NCBI GenBank assembly: GCA_018398805.1
Contig: JAGFBZ010000010.1
Coordinates: 116,613-180,612, forward strand
Reading direction: 5' to 3'
Source of the DNA: Hirundichthys speculiger
Taxonomy: Eukaryota > Chordata > Actinopteri > Beloniformes > Exocoetidae
DNA length: 64,000 nucleotides
Below, in pieces: positions 42,595 through 53,147 of the stretch. The translations under genes and the position numbers were made by a program. A model generated the notes under the pieces. It had not been told where the DNA came from, made no database searches, and was given only the letters and a program-made list of their open reading frames with translations. Every line of letters begins with the position of its first letter. Position 1 is the stretch's first letter.

Positions 42595-43622
42595 CAGAGG
42601 GTCTACTCCTACCTGGACAGCCCCAACACCTCAGTCCGCATCACGTTCTTTGACTTCTCCAGTGCCTTTAACACCATCCAGCCCAGGCTGCTGAAGGCCA
42701 AACTGGAGAGTATGCGGGTGGATGCTCCCCTCATCAACTGGATCGATGACTATCTGACGGGCAGACCTCAGTTTGTGAGATTACAGAACTGTGTGTCTGG
42801 TCGTCTGATCAGTGACATCGGCGCCCCCCAGGGAACTGTGCTGTCGCCCTTCCTCTTCACCACATACACATCTGACTTTCAGTACCGCACTGAGTCGTGT
42901 CATCTGCAGAAATTCTCTGATGACACGGCCATTGTGGGGTGTGTGGGGGGAGGGAGGGAGGCTGAGTACAGGGACCTGATCAGCCACTTTGTGGATTGGT
43001 GTGGGGAGAACCACCTGCAGCTGAACGTGAGTAAGACGAGGGAGATGGTGGTGGACTTCAGGAGGAACAAGCCCCCACCTTCCCCTGTCAGCATCAGTGG
43101 GAGGGATGTTGAGCTAGTGGACACATACAAGTACCTTGTACTTGTATGTGTACTGTCAAACTGGACTGGTCTGCCAACACTGAGGTTGCCTACAAGAAGG
43201 TCCAGAGCCGACTCTACTTCCTGAGGAGGCTCAGGTCCTTCAATGTGTGCAACAAAATGCTGCAGATGTTTTATCGGTCTGTTGTGGCGAACGTCCTCTT
43301 CTTTGCTGTGGTGTCTTGGGGGGCAGGCATCAGGGCTAAGGACGCCAACAGACTGAATAAACTCATCAAGAAAGCTGAGTCTGCTGTTGGCTCTAAACTG
43401 GTCCCACTGGAGGAGGTGGTGAAAGAGAGGATGCTAGCAAAACTGCTGGCAATCCTTGACAACCTCTCTCATCCCCTCCACAAAATCCTGGACAAGTTGA
43501 AGAGCAGCTTCAGCGGCAGACTCCTTCAACCCCGCTGCTCAAAGGAACGACACAGGAGGTCGTTCCTTCCTAGTGCAATTAAAATCTATAACTCCTGGTT
43601 GTCAGGGAATAATCACTGCTGA
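42568..43622 (+). pseudogene. L2-group reverse transcriptase, truncated (copy 1)
   Basis: The frame contains RITFFDFSSAFNTIQPRLL (first catalytic Asp), IGAPQGTVLSPFLFTTY, then HLQKFSDDTAIVG (FSDD catalytic box) and VSKTREMVVDFRRN. After VDTYKYL a palindromic insertion-replacement shifts the frame. The thumb then continues as SANTEVAYKKVQSRLYFLRR to RHRRSFLPSAIKIYNS. Endonuclease and ORF1 are missing. The catalytic core is otherwise well kept, so the copy is not old. Confidence 0.85.
43121..43151. repeat. Palindrome at the RT frameshift
   Basis: ACACATACAAGTAC, loop CTT, then GTACTTGTATGTGT: a perfect 14-bp inverted repeat exactly where the RT frame breaks. The right arm stands where the family normally continues after KYL. 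Copy 2: 54666-54696. Confidence 0.95.
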
Positions 43623-43667
43623 TTACTTCTGCCACTGCCTTCTGTTAATGCTGCATTATCACTTTAT

Positions 43668-43924
43668 TACATTATTACAGTTTTATTATTACAGTTTTAT
43701 TATTACTGGTTTTATTATTACTGGTTATTACATTATTACAGTTTTATTATTACAGTTTTATTATTACTGGTTTTATTATTACAGTTTTATTATTACTGGT
43801 TTTATTATTACTGGTTATTACATTATTACAGTTTTATTATTACAGTTTTATTATTACTGGTTATTACATTATTACAGTTTTATTATTACAGTTTTATTAT
43901 TACAGTTTTATTATTACTGGTTTT
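43668..43924. repeat. TTATTACAG/TTATTACTGG minisatellite
   Basis: Alternating units of about 14 bp, TTATTACAGTTTTA and TTATTACTGGTTTT. The hydrophobic Ile/Tyr/Leu frame through it is an artefact. Copy 2 (about 55203-55462) has a different unit arrangement. Confidence 0.93.
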
Positions 43925-44207
43925 GCACACTGTTTTTGTCTGTTTTGCACACTGTTTTTGTCTACTTACTTTTTATTTAGTGTCTTGTTTTGCGCACTGT
44001 TTTTAGTCTATTTATTGTTCTGTTTCTGCACACTGTTTTTAGTCTATTTATTGTTCTGTTTCTGCACACTGTTTTTTGTCTATTTATTGCCTATTTAATG
44101 TCTATTTAATGTCCTGTCTATTTATGTATATTTTTGTATCTGCTGCAACGAGCCAATTTCCCCTCGGGAATTATTAAAGTGTTTTCAATTCAATTCAATT
44201 CAATTCA

Positions 44208-45067
44208 AAACCGCTAGGTTTGAAGCCATCACTTGGCTGCTGTCTGCCTCGCGAGCTGCGCTTCTCTCTCTCTTTTCTCTCTCTCTGTCGGGCACAATGC
44301 GCAGCCACAAACACCCCGCCCTCCGCGCGAGACAACTCAAGCTCCTCTCCACCCCCCCCCCGTTTGGGACGTTTGGGAATCGTGACAAACTGCCACTGAA
44401 CAGTGGTGGGTGTGTTTACATGGGAAGTTTAATTCCTCTTTAATTCAGAATTAAAGTTAAAGCCGAATAAAAGTTAAACACTTAATTCCATATGAAAATG
44501 TCAATTCCGAATTAACTTAATTCCAAAGTAAGTGGCTGGTTTATTCCCATTTTAATTCCGCATTAAGTAATTCCGCGGTCATGTATATAAAGAGAAATAA
44601 ATAAATAAATAAATGTGGAAATATATAGAGAAATAAATAAATAAATAAATAAATATATGTGGAAATATAAAGAGAAATAAATATATAAATAAATATATGT
44701 GGAAATATAAAAGGAAATAAATAAATAAATGTGGAAATATAAAGGGAAATAAATAAATGTGGAAATATAAAGAGAAATAAATAAATGAAAAGGAAAATCA
44801 TCTTTAATTTTCGTATTGCATTTGCTTTTCCTTTTTGGCACTCCTGTGACACAAGGATAAAGCAATGACAAAACGCTTGGTGGACTGAGCTGTCAATCAA
44901 ATGGCTCTGGGCGGGGCTTCCTGTCCAGGATGGATAGTCGTTCCCTGATCACTGGATTTCTGCCTGGCGGTATGGGCGCTAACTCATATGTATGCTAGCG
45001 TCACCAGCGCTGATGAGGACGTGCAGACAACTCACGTAGTTTGACTGATAACGGTGGAAAAGTAAAT
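44208..45067. promoter_or_regulatory. Region upstream of the SAMD3-like gene
   Basis: It contains a CT-rich/GC-rich stretch with a poly-C run (44350-44360), AATTCC-rich DNA (44420-44570), an AAATAAATA array, and just upstream of the first exon a GGGCGGGGC box (about 44909-44917) that could bind Sp1-type factors. No TATA box or start site can be fixed. Confidence 0.35.
44583..44792. repeat. AAATAAATA / ATGTGGAAATATAAAGAG minisatellite (copy 1)
   Basis: (AAAT)n tracts separated by TGTGGAAATATAAAGAG. The minus-strand frames rich in FISLYIST and YLFIYLF are artefacts. Copy 2: about 56136-56341. Confidence 0.92.
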
Positions 45068-48000
45068 ATGGAAAACGTGGAGGAGTTAAGGAGAGGTGTT
45101 CAACAAGAAATGTTAAGAATTGCTCAGTGTGTGGATGAAAATGTTCAGCCGGACTACATTCTGAGGATGGTAGAAGATGTCAGCGAAAGTCTTGAGCAAA
45201 TATCTGCACTGACCGATACAGACATTGATCCGGTTGTGTGGCACAATCTTGAAGAGGTAGGTACTTTATTCACAGCCTAAAATTCTACCATGTCATGTTA
45301 TCAGTAAGCTTTTTGGATTTATACACAAGTCTGTAGAAGACGGTTGTCAAGTTCACATGCTGTATATGATGAATACATAACGTGTAATATATATTCATCA
45401 TATACTAGCCACAGCTGAAACTTGTGCAGGTTATCATGGGTTGAGGAGTAACAAGCTACATGTAAAAGGATTATGTAATTATATTACAAAATCAGCTTAA
45501 TTAGTTACAGTATGTACTCATGAGGAAAAAGTATGTATTAAAAATACAGTTCACTAATCAAAGTGAGATTACAAAAAGGTTATATCTGAGTATTTTCCCT
45601 TTTTTTTTAACACCATACCTCTACTTTTCCCATAACCCTCCACATCCCCTTCCACAGAGACAGATGTAATATACTTCTGCTCTGCTCTGTTCTTTCCACA
45701 GTTAGTTGAATCCGTTCTGACCAAGAAACCTGGTGGAGACCGCGTTGTCAAGGAATATAACCGAACAAAAGGCCTGACTGACTCCACAAGGCGACAGATG
45801 GTTAACATCCTCACTGCAGACATGGTTGAAACTCACAGGTAATGAATGTCTTTTTTCAAGCAACACATACATGTATGGAATGAATATCATGTGAACTTTG
45901 TGATTGTTGAAAGATGAATACCAGTATTGCCATTAGTGTTCATTTGTGAATGCTTAAATTTTGCCCAAATCCTCATTGCTACGGCACTTAAGTATTGTAT
46001 TGTAGAGGACATTTAGATACAAGTGAAATTAAAAGGCCTATTTACTTTGCTCTTTTCAGGACATCACCCCCACCACATGTGAGAGAGAAGTATGCTCGAG
46101 GAATAGTTGCCATGTTCCCCTATCTGATGGACCCATATTCCAAAAATGGATATGTAAGCACAAACTTTTCAAGTACTTTTGTAACAAGGCAATCTTTAGG
46201 GTTTATTTGATCTGTCCACTGTATATGTATAATAAGATAGATATTTTTTGTAAAGACACATGTAATATTAATTCATCAAGTTCTGGTGTGTACAGAACAG
46301 ACTGGGACCACCGCTACTTCAACACAGCACTCACTTTCTCTACCATAGCCTCAAATGGTCTGATGTGACCAGCTTGGTTTGCCCTTTTGTGATACACAGG
46401 GTTCGTACAGTCATGGAAAACCTTAAAGTCATGGAATTTTTTTAAAGTAATTTTCCAGGCCTGGAAAAGTTTTTAAATTAAGTAAAGTCAAAACATTTGG
46501 AAAAGTAATGGAATTTTTGTTGTTTGTAATGTAGTTAATCAGGCTATCTTACAGTACTCATGGGTGCAAGAGCTCTTCTCCAGAACCCCAAAAACTTCCT
46601 CTAGGACCCCTAAATCCTTCTCCAGGTCATGAAAATTATATTATGGGACCTTAAAGTCATGGAAAAGTTTGAAATTTTATCTGTGAAAATGTGTGGATAC
46701 CACTTGTAGGGCCCTATGAAATCCGTTTTATTTTTTCTCAAATTCCGTTTTTATTTTTTTCATTTTCGGTGTTTTTCGGTTTTCAATTTTTGAGAATTCC
46801 GTTTTAAGCATTTTATGCAAATTTAACCCCAAGACAGTATATAAAATAATGAAATATAGACAATTTATGCTATTATAACTGTATATGATGTATATAAATG
46901 ATTTTTTTGACAAAAAAAAAAATTCCAGAAAAAATAACTCAAATAGGTAAAATCAATTTAAAGTGCAAAAAAGAAATTTCAACAGCTGTAAACTAATCAT
47001 TTTAGCTTGTTTAATTTATTCTGTTATCAGACACATAGTTTGTCATGACGTACCTGACATTTTTCAGGTACGTCATGACAAACTGTGTGTCTGGTAACAG
47101 AAAAAACTATATTTACTACAGCTGATGTAGATGCTATGAAATCCAAAGCACTGAACACTGGTTGTGTGTGTCAGTGTGTTTTTTATTTTTCCTTTAGGTG
47201 TTCCAGCTGTTACAGCCTCTTTGTGTTTAGATCAGTGAGTGATTCTCACCTTTTTATGTTTGTGCTTTTCACTCGTCCAGTGATCCTCACACATATATTT
47301 TCGTGTTCATTCAATCGTGTGCTGGCAAAACCTGCAGAACATTGAATCGCCAGACACATAATCTCGGATAAACTGCTCTGCCCTGTACCTGGGAGCTGAG
47401 GTGCAGAAAAGGGGGGGTAAAGGATACGGATTATAGGGGCCCATGATTGAGGGGGGCCCAGAGAGGCCCCTAATGATGATCAAAAATAGCATCAACAAAT
47501 TTCGCCGCTGTGTTGGGGGGCCCGGTAAAGATTCTTTTCATGGGGCCCAAAATCCCTAGCGGCGCCCCTGCCTGGGAGTAAAGCGGTAGTTCCTTCGCTT
47601 CATCGCCGGTTTCTCAAATGGCCGCTTCGACATGTTTTTTTTTTTTAATTAATGAGGAAAGCGGGGGCAGGAGGGGGTGGAGAAGCACGCAGTGTCCCAG
47701 CTTTTTGTGACTCCTGTTGGAATATTTTCTTGAAAGAAAAGTTCCTTTTAGTCCGGGAGAAAAAAAAACAAACTTTTACGTAAATTGCCGTTTAGTTCTG
47801 TTATATTGCGCATTTAAAGTGAATTCCATTTTTAATCTCCGATTCCGTGATTCCGTCCGCGATTCCGTGATCAGGGATTCCACAGGGCCCTACACACAAG
47901 ATGCAATAGTTTCTTTGCACACAGAACTCCGGTTGTTTTTTTTTTTTGTTTTTTTTGCAACAATGGAAAACAATTAAGCAGCAATCTCAACCACCAACAA

Positions 48001-49639
48001 ACAAAGAACTCGCAATTAATTATTTAAACAACTGCAATACTTTGTCTGTTTATAATTTTGGTAACGTGAGTGATGTTATAATTTTTGAAGGAACATTTCT
48101 ACGATGCTGAAAGTGGCAGTGGTTATTTGGCATGGAGACTCAAAACCATCCAGAGGAAGAGCGCTTCATCTACAAGCAGAGACCGATCAAGCCAACTGAC
48201 TGATGGAGGGCCGACAGCTAGACGAGATTCTTCATGTAGCCTTAAGATAACCCTGAGCAAAGACCAATGCAGGGAGGCAGTTTCTTTGATGAAACATTGC
48301 TCCGATGATGCCACTATCAAGCAAAAGATGAAGATGACATTTGAATACAGACGCAACATGGTCCTCGACCCAGAGAAATCTTCTGATGTCTTGACTGAAT
48401 TTCCTCGGTTCAAAGACATTAAAGGCCTGGTAATTGAGTTTTTATTGACAAATGTGGTGTTGAAAATATTATCCGTAAATCTTATTGTTTTAACATGCCT
48501 GGTCAGCTGCCAGATCCAGAAATTTACATGATTTTGCTAATCAGTGACACACGCACACATATACACACATGCAGTACTGATTAGAATGGTTTCTGAAAGA
48601 CACCCTCTTGATATAACTGTTATTTATGTTTTTGTAGATAGAACAAGACTTCATCCTCCTTTTTGGAGAAGATGCAGCATCCAGGTTTCTGGAGAGGTTA
48701 GTCTAACTCCATAATAGTCCTCACAGTGTCAGTCAGCTTGTGGGTAGTTGAGCCGATCCTCTTACTTGCCCTTTTTTGTACTAATTCTTTGTCTCCCATC
48801 TACACTTATTCACTTGCTCCATATTATAGGATATAGAATATCATATGATGTAATTTCTCAACATGTCATTACCATGTTAACATGACAATATGGTTATGTG
48901 CACTACATCTGGTCACTTGATATTTGGGGTGAAGCACTTGAGGTTTGTAGGCTTTTTTATTCTGAAGTAGGTGTCTGGCAGCCCATAGTTAACTGATCAT
49001 CCCATGACCTATTTTCTAGCTCCTCCTTTGGGTCAAAATTTCTGTTTTCATCACTTGTACAGTCACTAAATGTGCTGTGAATATTCGTGACCCCTAGCTG
49101 CTGTTGTGTGAATTTGTCCATGCAGGATTTCTAAATTATCAATTTTTTTAGGTGGCCTACTGCATTTAAACAAAAGATCATACAACAAAGCAAGGCTCTT
49201 CCTTCATCGAGTGAGCTTGAGGAGCTAATCCATGTAGCAGAAGCCACATCACATGAAGAGGAGATGGAGGACGACACCTTTGCCTCTGGTAGTTAGATTT
49301 ATTTCCTGTATACCTGTATCCCGTGTCAATTAGTTGATTAATTGGTCTGTAGGATCTCTGTACACTCTGGCTTTAAAGATGAACTATGCCCAATTCATTG
49401 GGCTTTTAGCAGCAGCATTTTAAGTTAGTCATACACAGATAGATCTTAGTTCAGGTAGTTTTATTCAAATTTAAGATTTGGGCCATTATATAACATTTAG
49501 CTCTTTTGTGGGATGGGACAGTGATTTATCTTCCATCCTCCTCCTGCTTCACCTGATTCAGCCTTCAGCTCAAGGCCGCAAAAGACCCGGCAAGATGTCC
49601 GCAGCACAAGAAGAAAAGCATCTTGTTGTGTTCAAGAAG
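45068..49639 (+). CDS. SAMD3-like multi-exon gene, seven exons seen (copy 1)
   Basis: Exons 45068-45256, 45702-45838, 46060-46153, 48091-48429, 48638-48696, 49152-49288 and 49569-49639 have consensus splice sites and join in phase to 342 codons. The start ATG (MENVEELRRGVQQEML) follows an open lead of nine codons. Later motifs include TKGLTDSTRRQMVNIL, PPHVREKYARGIVAMFPYLM, EHFYDAESGSGYLAWRLKT and DFILLFGEDAASRFLERW, ending EEKHLVVFKK. I associate this motif set with fish proteins annotated as SAMD3-like; no SAM domain is visible here. Function is unknown. No exon is seen after 49639, where a Tc1 and a piggyBac element follow, so the 3' end is missing or far away. No stop or frameshift occurs in the exons. 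Exon 6 could also end at an in-frame TAG (49291-49293) if its donor is not used. Confidence 0.6.
46390..46690. repeat. Interspersed repeat in intron 3 (GTCATGGAAAA type)
   Basis: ACAGGGTTCGTACAGTCATG and repeated CATGGAA, CTGGAAAAGT and TCATGGAAAAG motifs resemble a common fish interspersed repeat. Copy 2: about 57943-58243. Confidence 0.5.
46707..47892. mobile_element. TIR element in intron 3 (copy 1)
   Basis: Left end TAGGGCCCTATGAAATCCG and right end GGGATTCCACAGGGCCCTA are inverted repeats, with ATTCCGT motifs inside both ends. Flanking 8-mers do not match well. Internally there is an 80-bp foldback (47021-47100) and a further fragment rich in GGGGCCC (47440-47575) that ends GGCGCCCCTGCC, like a second DNA-transposon relic. 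Copy 2: 58258-59443. Confidence 0.7.
47021..47100. repeat. 37-bp foldback hairpin
   Basis: CTGTTATCAGACACATAGTT continuing to TACCTGA, a six-base loop CATTTT, and TCAGGTACGTCATGACAAAC continuing to TAACAG. The arms match at all but two or three of 37 positions. Copy 2: 58572-58651. Confidence 0.95.
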
Positions 49640-49767
49640 GTTTGTATTTTAGCCGAGTGAGAAAATGCCATAAACTGCTTTTGTTTTTGAGGCAAAAACA
49701 AAAGCAAACTGCTTTTGTTTTTGGGGTAGAAAAGCTATGTTTTTCCACACCTCTAATGTCTTACATA

Positions 49768-50652
49768 CACTACTGGTCAAAAGTTTTAGAACACCCCTAT
49801 TTTTTCCTGTTTTTATTTAAATTAAAGCGGGTCAAGTCCAGTGAATAACTTTAAATGGTACAAAGGTACCAGTTGGTAAACTCTGGTTTACTTTTTTGTT
49901 TTTTTGGTTTACTCTGGTAAACTGCCAGAGGTGGAAAAAGTTTAGATTGCCAAAACAAATTTCTGAGTTATAAAAAAGGGTCTTTTTCAGGGATCAAGCA
50001 GCAATGGATGTAAATTAAGTCTTGAAATTTGATGCAAACAATTCCCCACAGATGTCCCAACCTCTGTTGATTACTTACAAAGCTCTTAAGTAATCAACAG
50101 ATTGCTGGATCCAGAGTTGGTGACTTGTACAGAGCGACTGACACCCTGGACCAAAAGGGCTACAACGGCATTTTACAGAGCCATCCAGTACCTTCTCTGG
50201 TCTACGCCTAGTCGCTTAGGGGTTCATCTTACAGCAAGATAATGATCCAAAACATACATCCATTCTGTCAGAATGACCTTAAAAGAAGAAGAAAACAAGA
50301 CGGTCGGCTTCAAATGATGTAATGGCAGCCCTGTGTCCAGACCAGAACCCCATTGAGCTGGTTTGGGATGAACTGGAGAGAAAGATGAAAGCAAAACAAC
50401 CTGCAAGTTCAACACATTTCTGGAAACTTCTGACAGTGTTGGGAAGACCTTCCCAACAATATTAGATTTCCATTGTAGAAAGAAAGCCACTAACACAAGT
50501 GTGTTTGTCTGTTATATCTGCAAAAAGTGGCGACTTTGATGACTCAAAGATTGTGGATATATATTTTTGTAAAAAGAGATTTCATGATATCTTTTTTCAA
50601 ATATGTAATTGATTATTTGTTCTATACTTTAATTTCAGATTACATTGAGACA
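49768..50652 (+). mobile_element. Tc1 relic, truncated by piggyBac (copy 1)
   Basis: TA then CACTACTGGTCAAAAGTTTT (a fish Tc1 left end), and a decayed transposase piece near 50225-50470: ILQQDNDPKHTS, then PDQNPIELVWDELERKMKAK with frameshifts. The QQD and PIELVWDE boxes hold the second Asp and the Glu. No right inverted repeat is present: the sequence is cut at the TTAA where the piggyBac element starts. Copy 2: 61314-62191. Confidence 0.8.
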
Positions 50653-50656
50653 TTAA

Positions 50657-52892
50657 CCTGATAAACCCGACAAGGACGCCGGCGTCCTCATTGTGTAATA
50701 ATTTTGTCTAAAAATGACTCATACAGAACGATCACTTCATCTGTCATAGCTGTGTTTGGTATCATTGAACTCTGCAGAGTCTCCTCCTTGCAAAGATAAT
50801 ACCATTTTTCTTCCATCTCTTATATATCTTGCACAAGAGGTGCCTAAGACATAAAAGCCGCAAGTCGTGAAAGTCAGCACTTACCGGTTTTCGTCGGTAA
50901 AAGTCCCAGAAAACGTGGAGGAGAAACGGTTTGAATCCGGGTCCCTGTTTGTTGACAGAGGCTAAGCTTGTCTATAAACAGAAAGATGCTCACTCGAGCG
51001 ATTTTTGGTTGCTGAGAAATGCCCTGAACAAGCTTGGTTCTTCATGTACGGTTGAATTCTCGTGATCATTTATTGAGATTTAGTGTTCAATGTTATTACT
51101 TGTAACCAAAGCACTTTTTTGCAATTCAGTACCATATTAGAAGTGTAAAAACGTTTTGTTTGATTTCCGATCGTTGTTTTTCAAGCAGAGGAATCATCTT
51201 CCCGAAACGAAGATGGCTTCGTTCGAATTTCCAGTGACTCTCTTTGTAATGCATTTGATTGACAGCTACAAGGCGGACCTTAGATTTGTCATGTCTGCCT
51301 TTTAGAGCATAGATCAACCTTTCCAATGACGTATTGAATGTGTAATTTGACTTTATCTGAGCCGTTCTACGCCTGCGCGCAACGGTGCGCTCCTCCAGTT
51401 GTGCCTATGCGCATTTACGCAGAGCGCTCAGCGGTTGCAAGCAGCAAAATAACTCGCGTAAGATAAGATAACTTACTTCACGGTTTTAAATGGCTAAAAG
51501 TAAGTCAAAAACACGTTTTAGTGTCCAGGAGGCACTGGAGAAGATTTTTGAGGACTCTTCAGACAGTGATCAAGATTATGTCACGGATGAAGAGGAGCTT
51601 TTCATACAAGGCATTGATCCGGCTGTAAACAAGTAAGTTTTATCATGTTGTGTTTATTACTTGTTTGGTTTTTATAAATACGTGTACTTTTATACATCAC
51701 ATTTATATTGTATGTATCAGAATTTAGTACTTAGTACTTCTCAGTACAAAGTCCTAAGTAGTATTAGTTTCAGTAGTACTACAGAAACTAATACTAACAC
51801 AATTTTTTTTATCATTACTGTATTTTTATTGTATCATTATTATCTTATGGTGTTTGTTTTTGAATAAGACCACTTTTTATTGGCTATAACAACTTTGTAA
51901 CTGTAGACTATTTCTGACCTGCTTTGTTCTTCTCATTAGTGTTGAAGATGAATGTGATGAAGGTGATGAAGACTGGGAGCCTCCAGCTAAAATCCACCAC
52001 AGCAAGCAAACGAAGTCATGGTATGTGTTTCAGCTGTTACTAATGTTTTGCATGATGTCACTGTACTATTACTGTTTATCTATAGTTTATGTCTGTCCCA
52101 TGAAGAATATTGTTTCTCTACTGATAACTCATTCTAAACATTTTCTAACAGTCCAGAGGGAGAAGAGGAGCCAGGGCCATCATCGTCAGCACCTCCCCCA
52201 CCACAGCCATCCAGGAGGAGGACGACATTTGCACGTCAATCAAGGAGACGTTCCAGAAGATCACCTGCACAGACCCCCACTACCAGGGACAGAGCTGAAG
52301 AGGAAGTGGGGGAGGGTGAAAAATGGCTTGACCAAAGCAATCAAGACACCCAACCACAACAACTTAACTTTCACCCATGCAAACCCAGAGGTCCAATTAT
52401 TGGCACGGAAGCAGCTTGGACACCTTTTATGCTGTTCAAGCTGTTTTTCAGTTTTACAGTAATGCGGACTCTCATCACAAACACAAACAAAATGGCCGAG
52501 AAAATGAAAGCAGCAGGAAAGAAGTTTAGGTGGAAACCTGTCACCAGGGAGGAATTCTACACTTTTTTGGGAGTGATCATTTTCTGTGGATTAGTGAAGT
52601 GCCCAGCTAAAGACGATTATTGGAGGAAAAAAAACCCATATAATTTCCCCTTTCCAGCCTCAGTAATGAGTCGGAATCATTTCAATTCTATCTTCTGGTG
52701 TCTCCACCTCAGCGATCCTGACGAGGATGAGGAAAATGAGAAAAAAAAGGCACTCCACAACACGACCGACTGTTCAAGGTGAAGCCCCTCTATGATGACA
52801 TCTTGTTAGCCTGCAAAGCTCTGTATCAACCTGACCAGCAGCTTTCTATAGATGAAAGAATGGTGGCCACGAAAGCAAGACTTGGGTTCAAG
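50657..52892 (+). mobile_element. piggyBac (PGBD4-like) element, 5' part (copy 1)
   Basis: Starts after TTAA (50653-50656) with CCTGATAAACCCGACAAGGA and a subterminal palindrome GAGGACGCCGGCGTCCTT-type (AAGGACGCCGGCGTCCTC). It lies inside the Tc1 relic. The transposase gene follows from 51490. At 52893 another repeat interrupts it, and the assembly gap comes before any right end. Confidence 0.75.
51490..52892 (+). pseudogene. piggyBac/PGBD4-like transposase, interrupted (copy 1)
   Basis: Exon 1 (51490-51632) MAKSKSKTRFSVQEALEKIF with an acidic stretch; exon 2 (51940-52020) DECDEGDEDWEPP; exon 3 from 52152 PEGEEEPGPSSSAPPPPQPS. All junctions are GT-AG and in phase. The DDE_Tnp_1_7 part includes FSFTVMRTLITNTN, FRWKPVTREEFYTFLGVII, YWRKKNPYNFPFP and MSRNHFNSIFWCLHLSD. 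In a run of eight A at about 52740-52748 the frame shifts. The next frame gives [19 protein letters not shown], then [19 protein letters not shown], whose Asp in SIDERM is the first catalytic residue of the family. A repeat insertion at 52893 removes the rest. The shift may be real or a homopolymer error. Confidence 0.82.
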
Positions 52893-53146
52893 TAGGGATG
52901 TCCCGATCACGTTTTTTTGGTAGGGATGTCCCGATCCCGATCCCCTGATCGGATCAGCCTTCGATCTTAAAAATTTAAGGTGGATCGGATCGGCGATCAG
53001 CCTTATTATAACACGCCGATCTTTTTTTCATTATTGGGTCATTCCACCTCAAATCAGCAGATTAGAAAAAAAATTCCCGCTTGACCATCTTTGATTTGCT
53101 TGATATTTTTTTCTTATGAACTTTGAATATAATGTAGTAACTTTGT
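52893..53146. mobile_element. DNA-transposon end(s) inserted in the piggyBac
   Basis: TAGGGATGTCCCGATCACGT and, 28 bases on, TAGGGATGTCCCGATCCCGA, followed by GATCGGATCAGCC and GGATCGGATCGGCGATC. Two nested left ends of the same hAT-like family seem present. The sequence continues to the N at 53147 without a right end. Confidence 0.6.
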
Positions 53147-53147
53147 N
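53147..53147. other. Assembly gap (single N)
   Basis: The only ambiguous base in the window. Sequence to its right is a second copy of the sequence from 41605. Confidence 0.99.

Larger units (their letters stand above)
42568..44207 (+). mobile_element. 5'-truncated L2/CR1-group LINE (copy 1)
   Basis: The RT part runs from 42568 to a stop at 43620-43622. It is followed by a 3' region with a TTATTACAG array, repeated TTTGCACACTGTTTTT units, GAGCCAATTTCCCCTCGGGA and an (ATTCA)n tail to 44207. This 3' layout fits fish L2-type LINEs. Confidence 0.88.
41605..53146. other. Duplicated block, copy 1
   Basis: The sequence from GGTGGCGTTGTCTATGACTT at 41605 reappears at 53148 and runs in parallel to the window end, with an offset of about 11,533-11,553 that drifts through small indels. 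Genes, repeats, foldbacks and mutations are shared. Differences noted by eye are mostly indels in homopolymers, short tandem repeats and minisatellites, plus rare substitutions. Confidence 0.97.

Noticed and set aside
43573..43980. Hydrophobic frame that looks like a multi-span membrane protein
   Set aside because: It is the translation of TTATTACAG/TTATTACTGG repeats in a LINE 3' region.
44541..44900. Phe/Ile/Tyr/Leu-rich minus-strand frame
   Set aside because: It reads through the AAATAAATA minisatellite; its copy at 56112-56453 changes length with the repeat.
50633..50656. AATTTCAG/ATTACATTGAGA as an eighth exon of the SAMD3-like gene
   Set aside because: The stretch matches the interior of the Tc1 relic that begins at 49768, and the frame stops after five codons.
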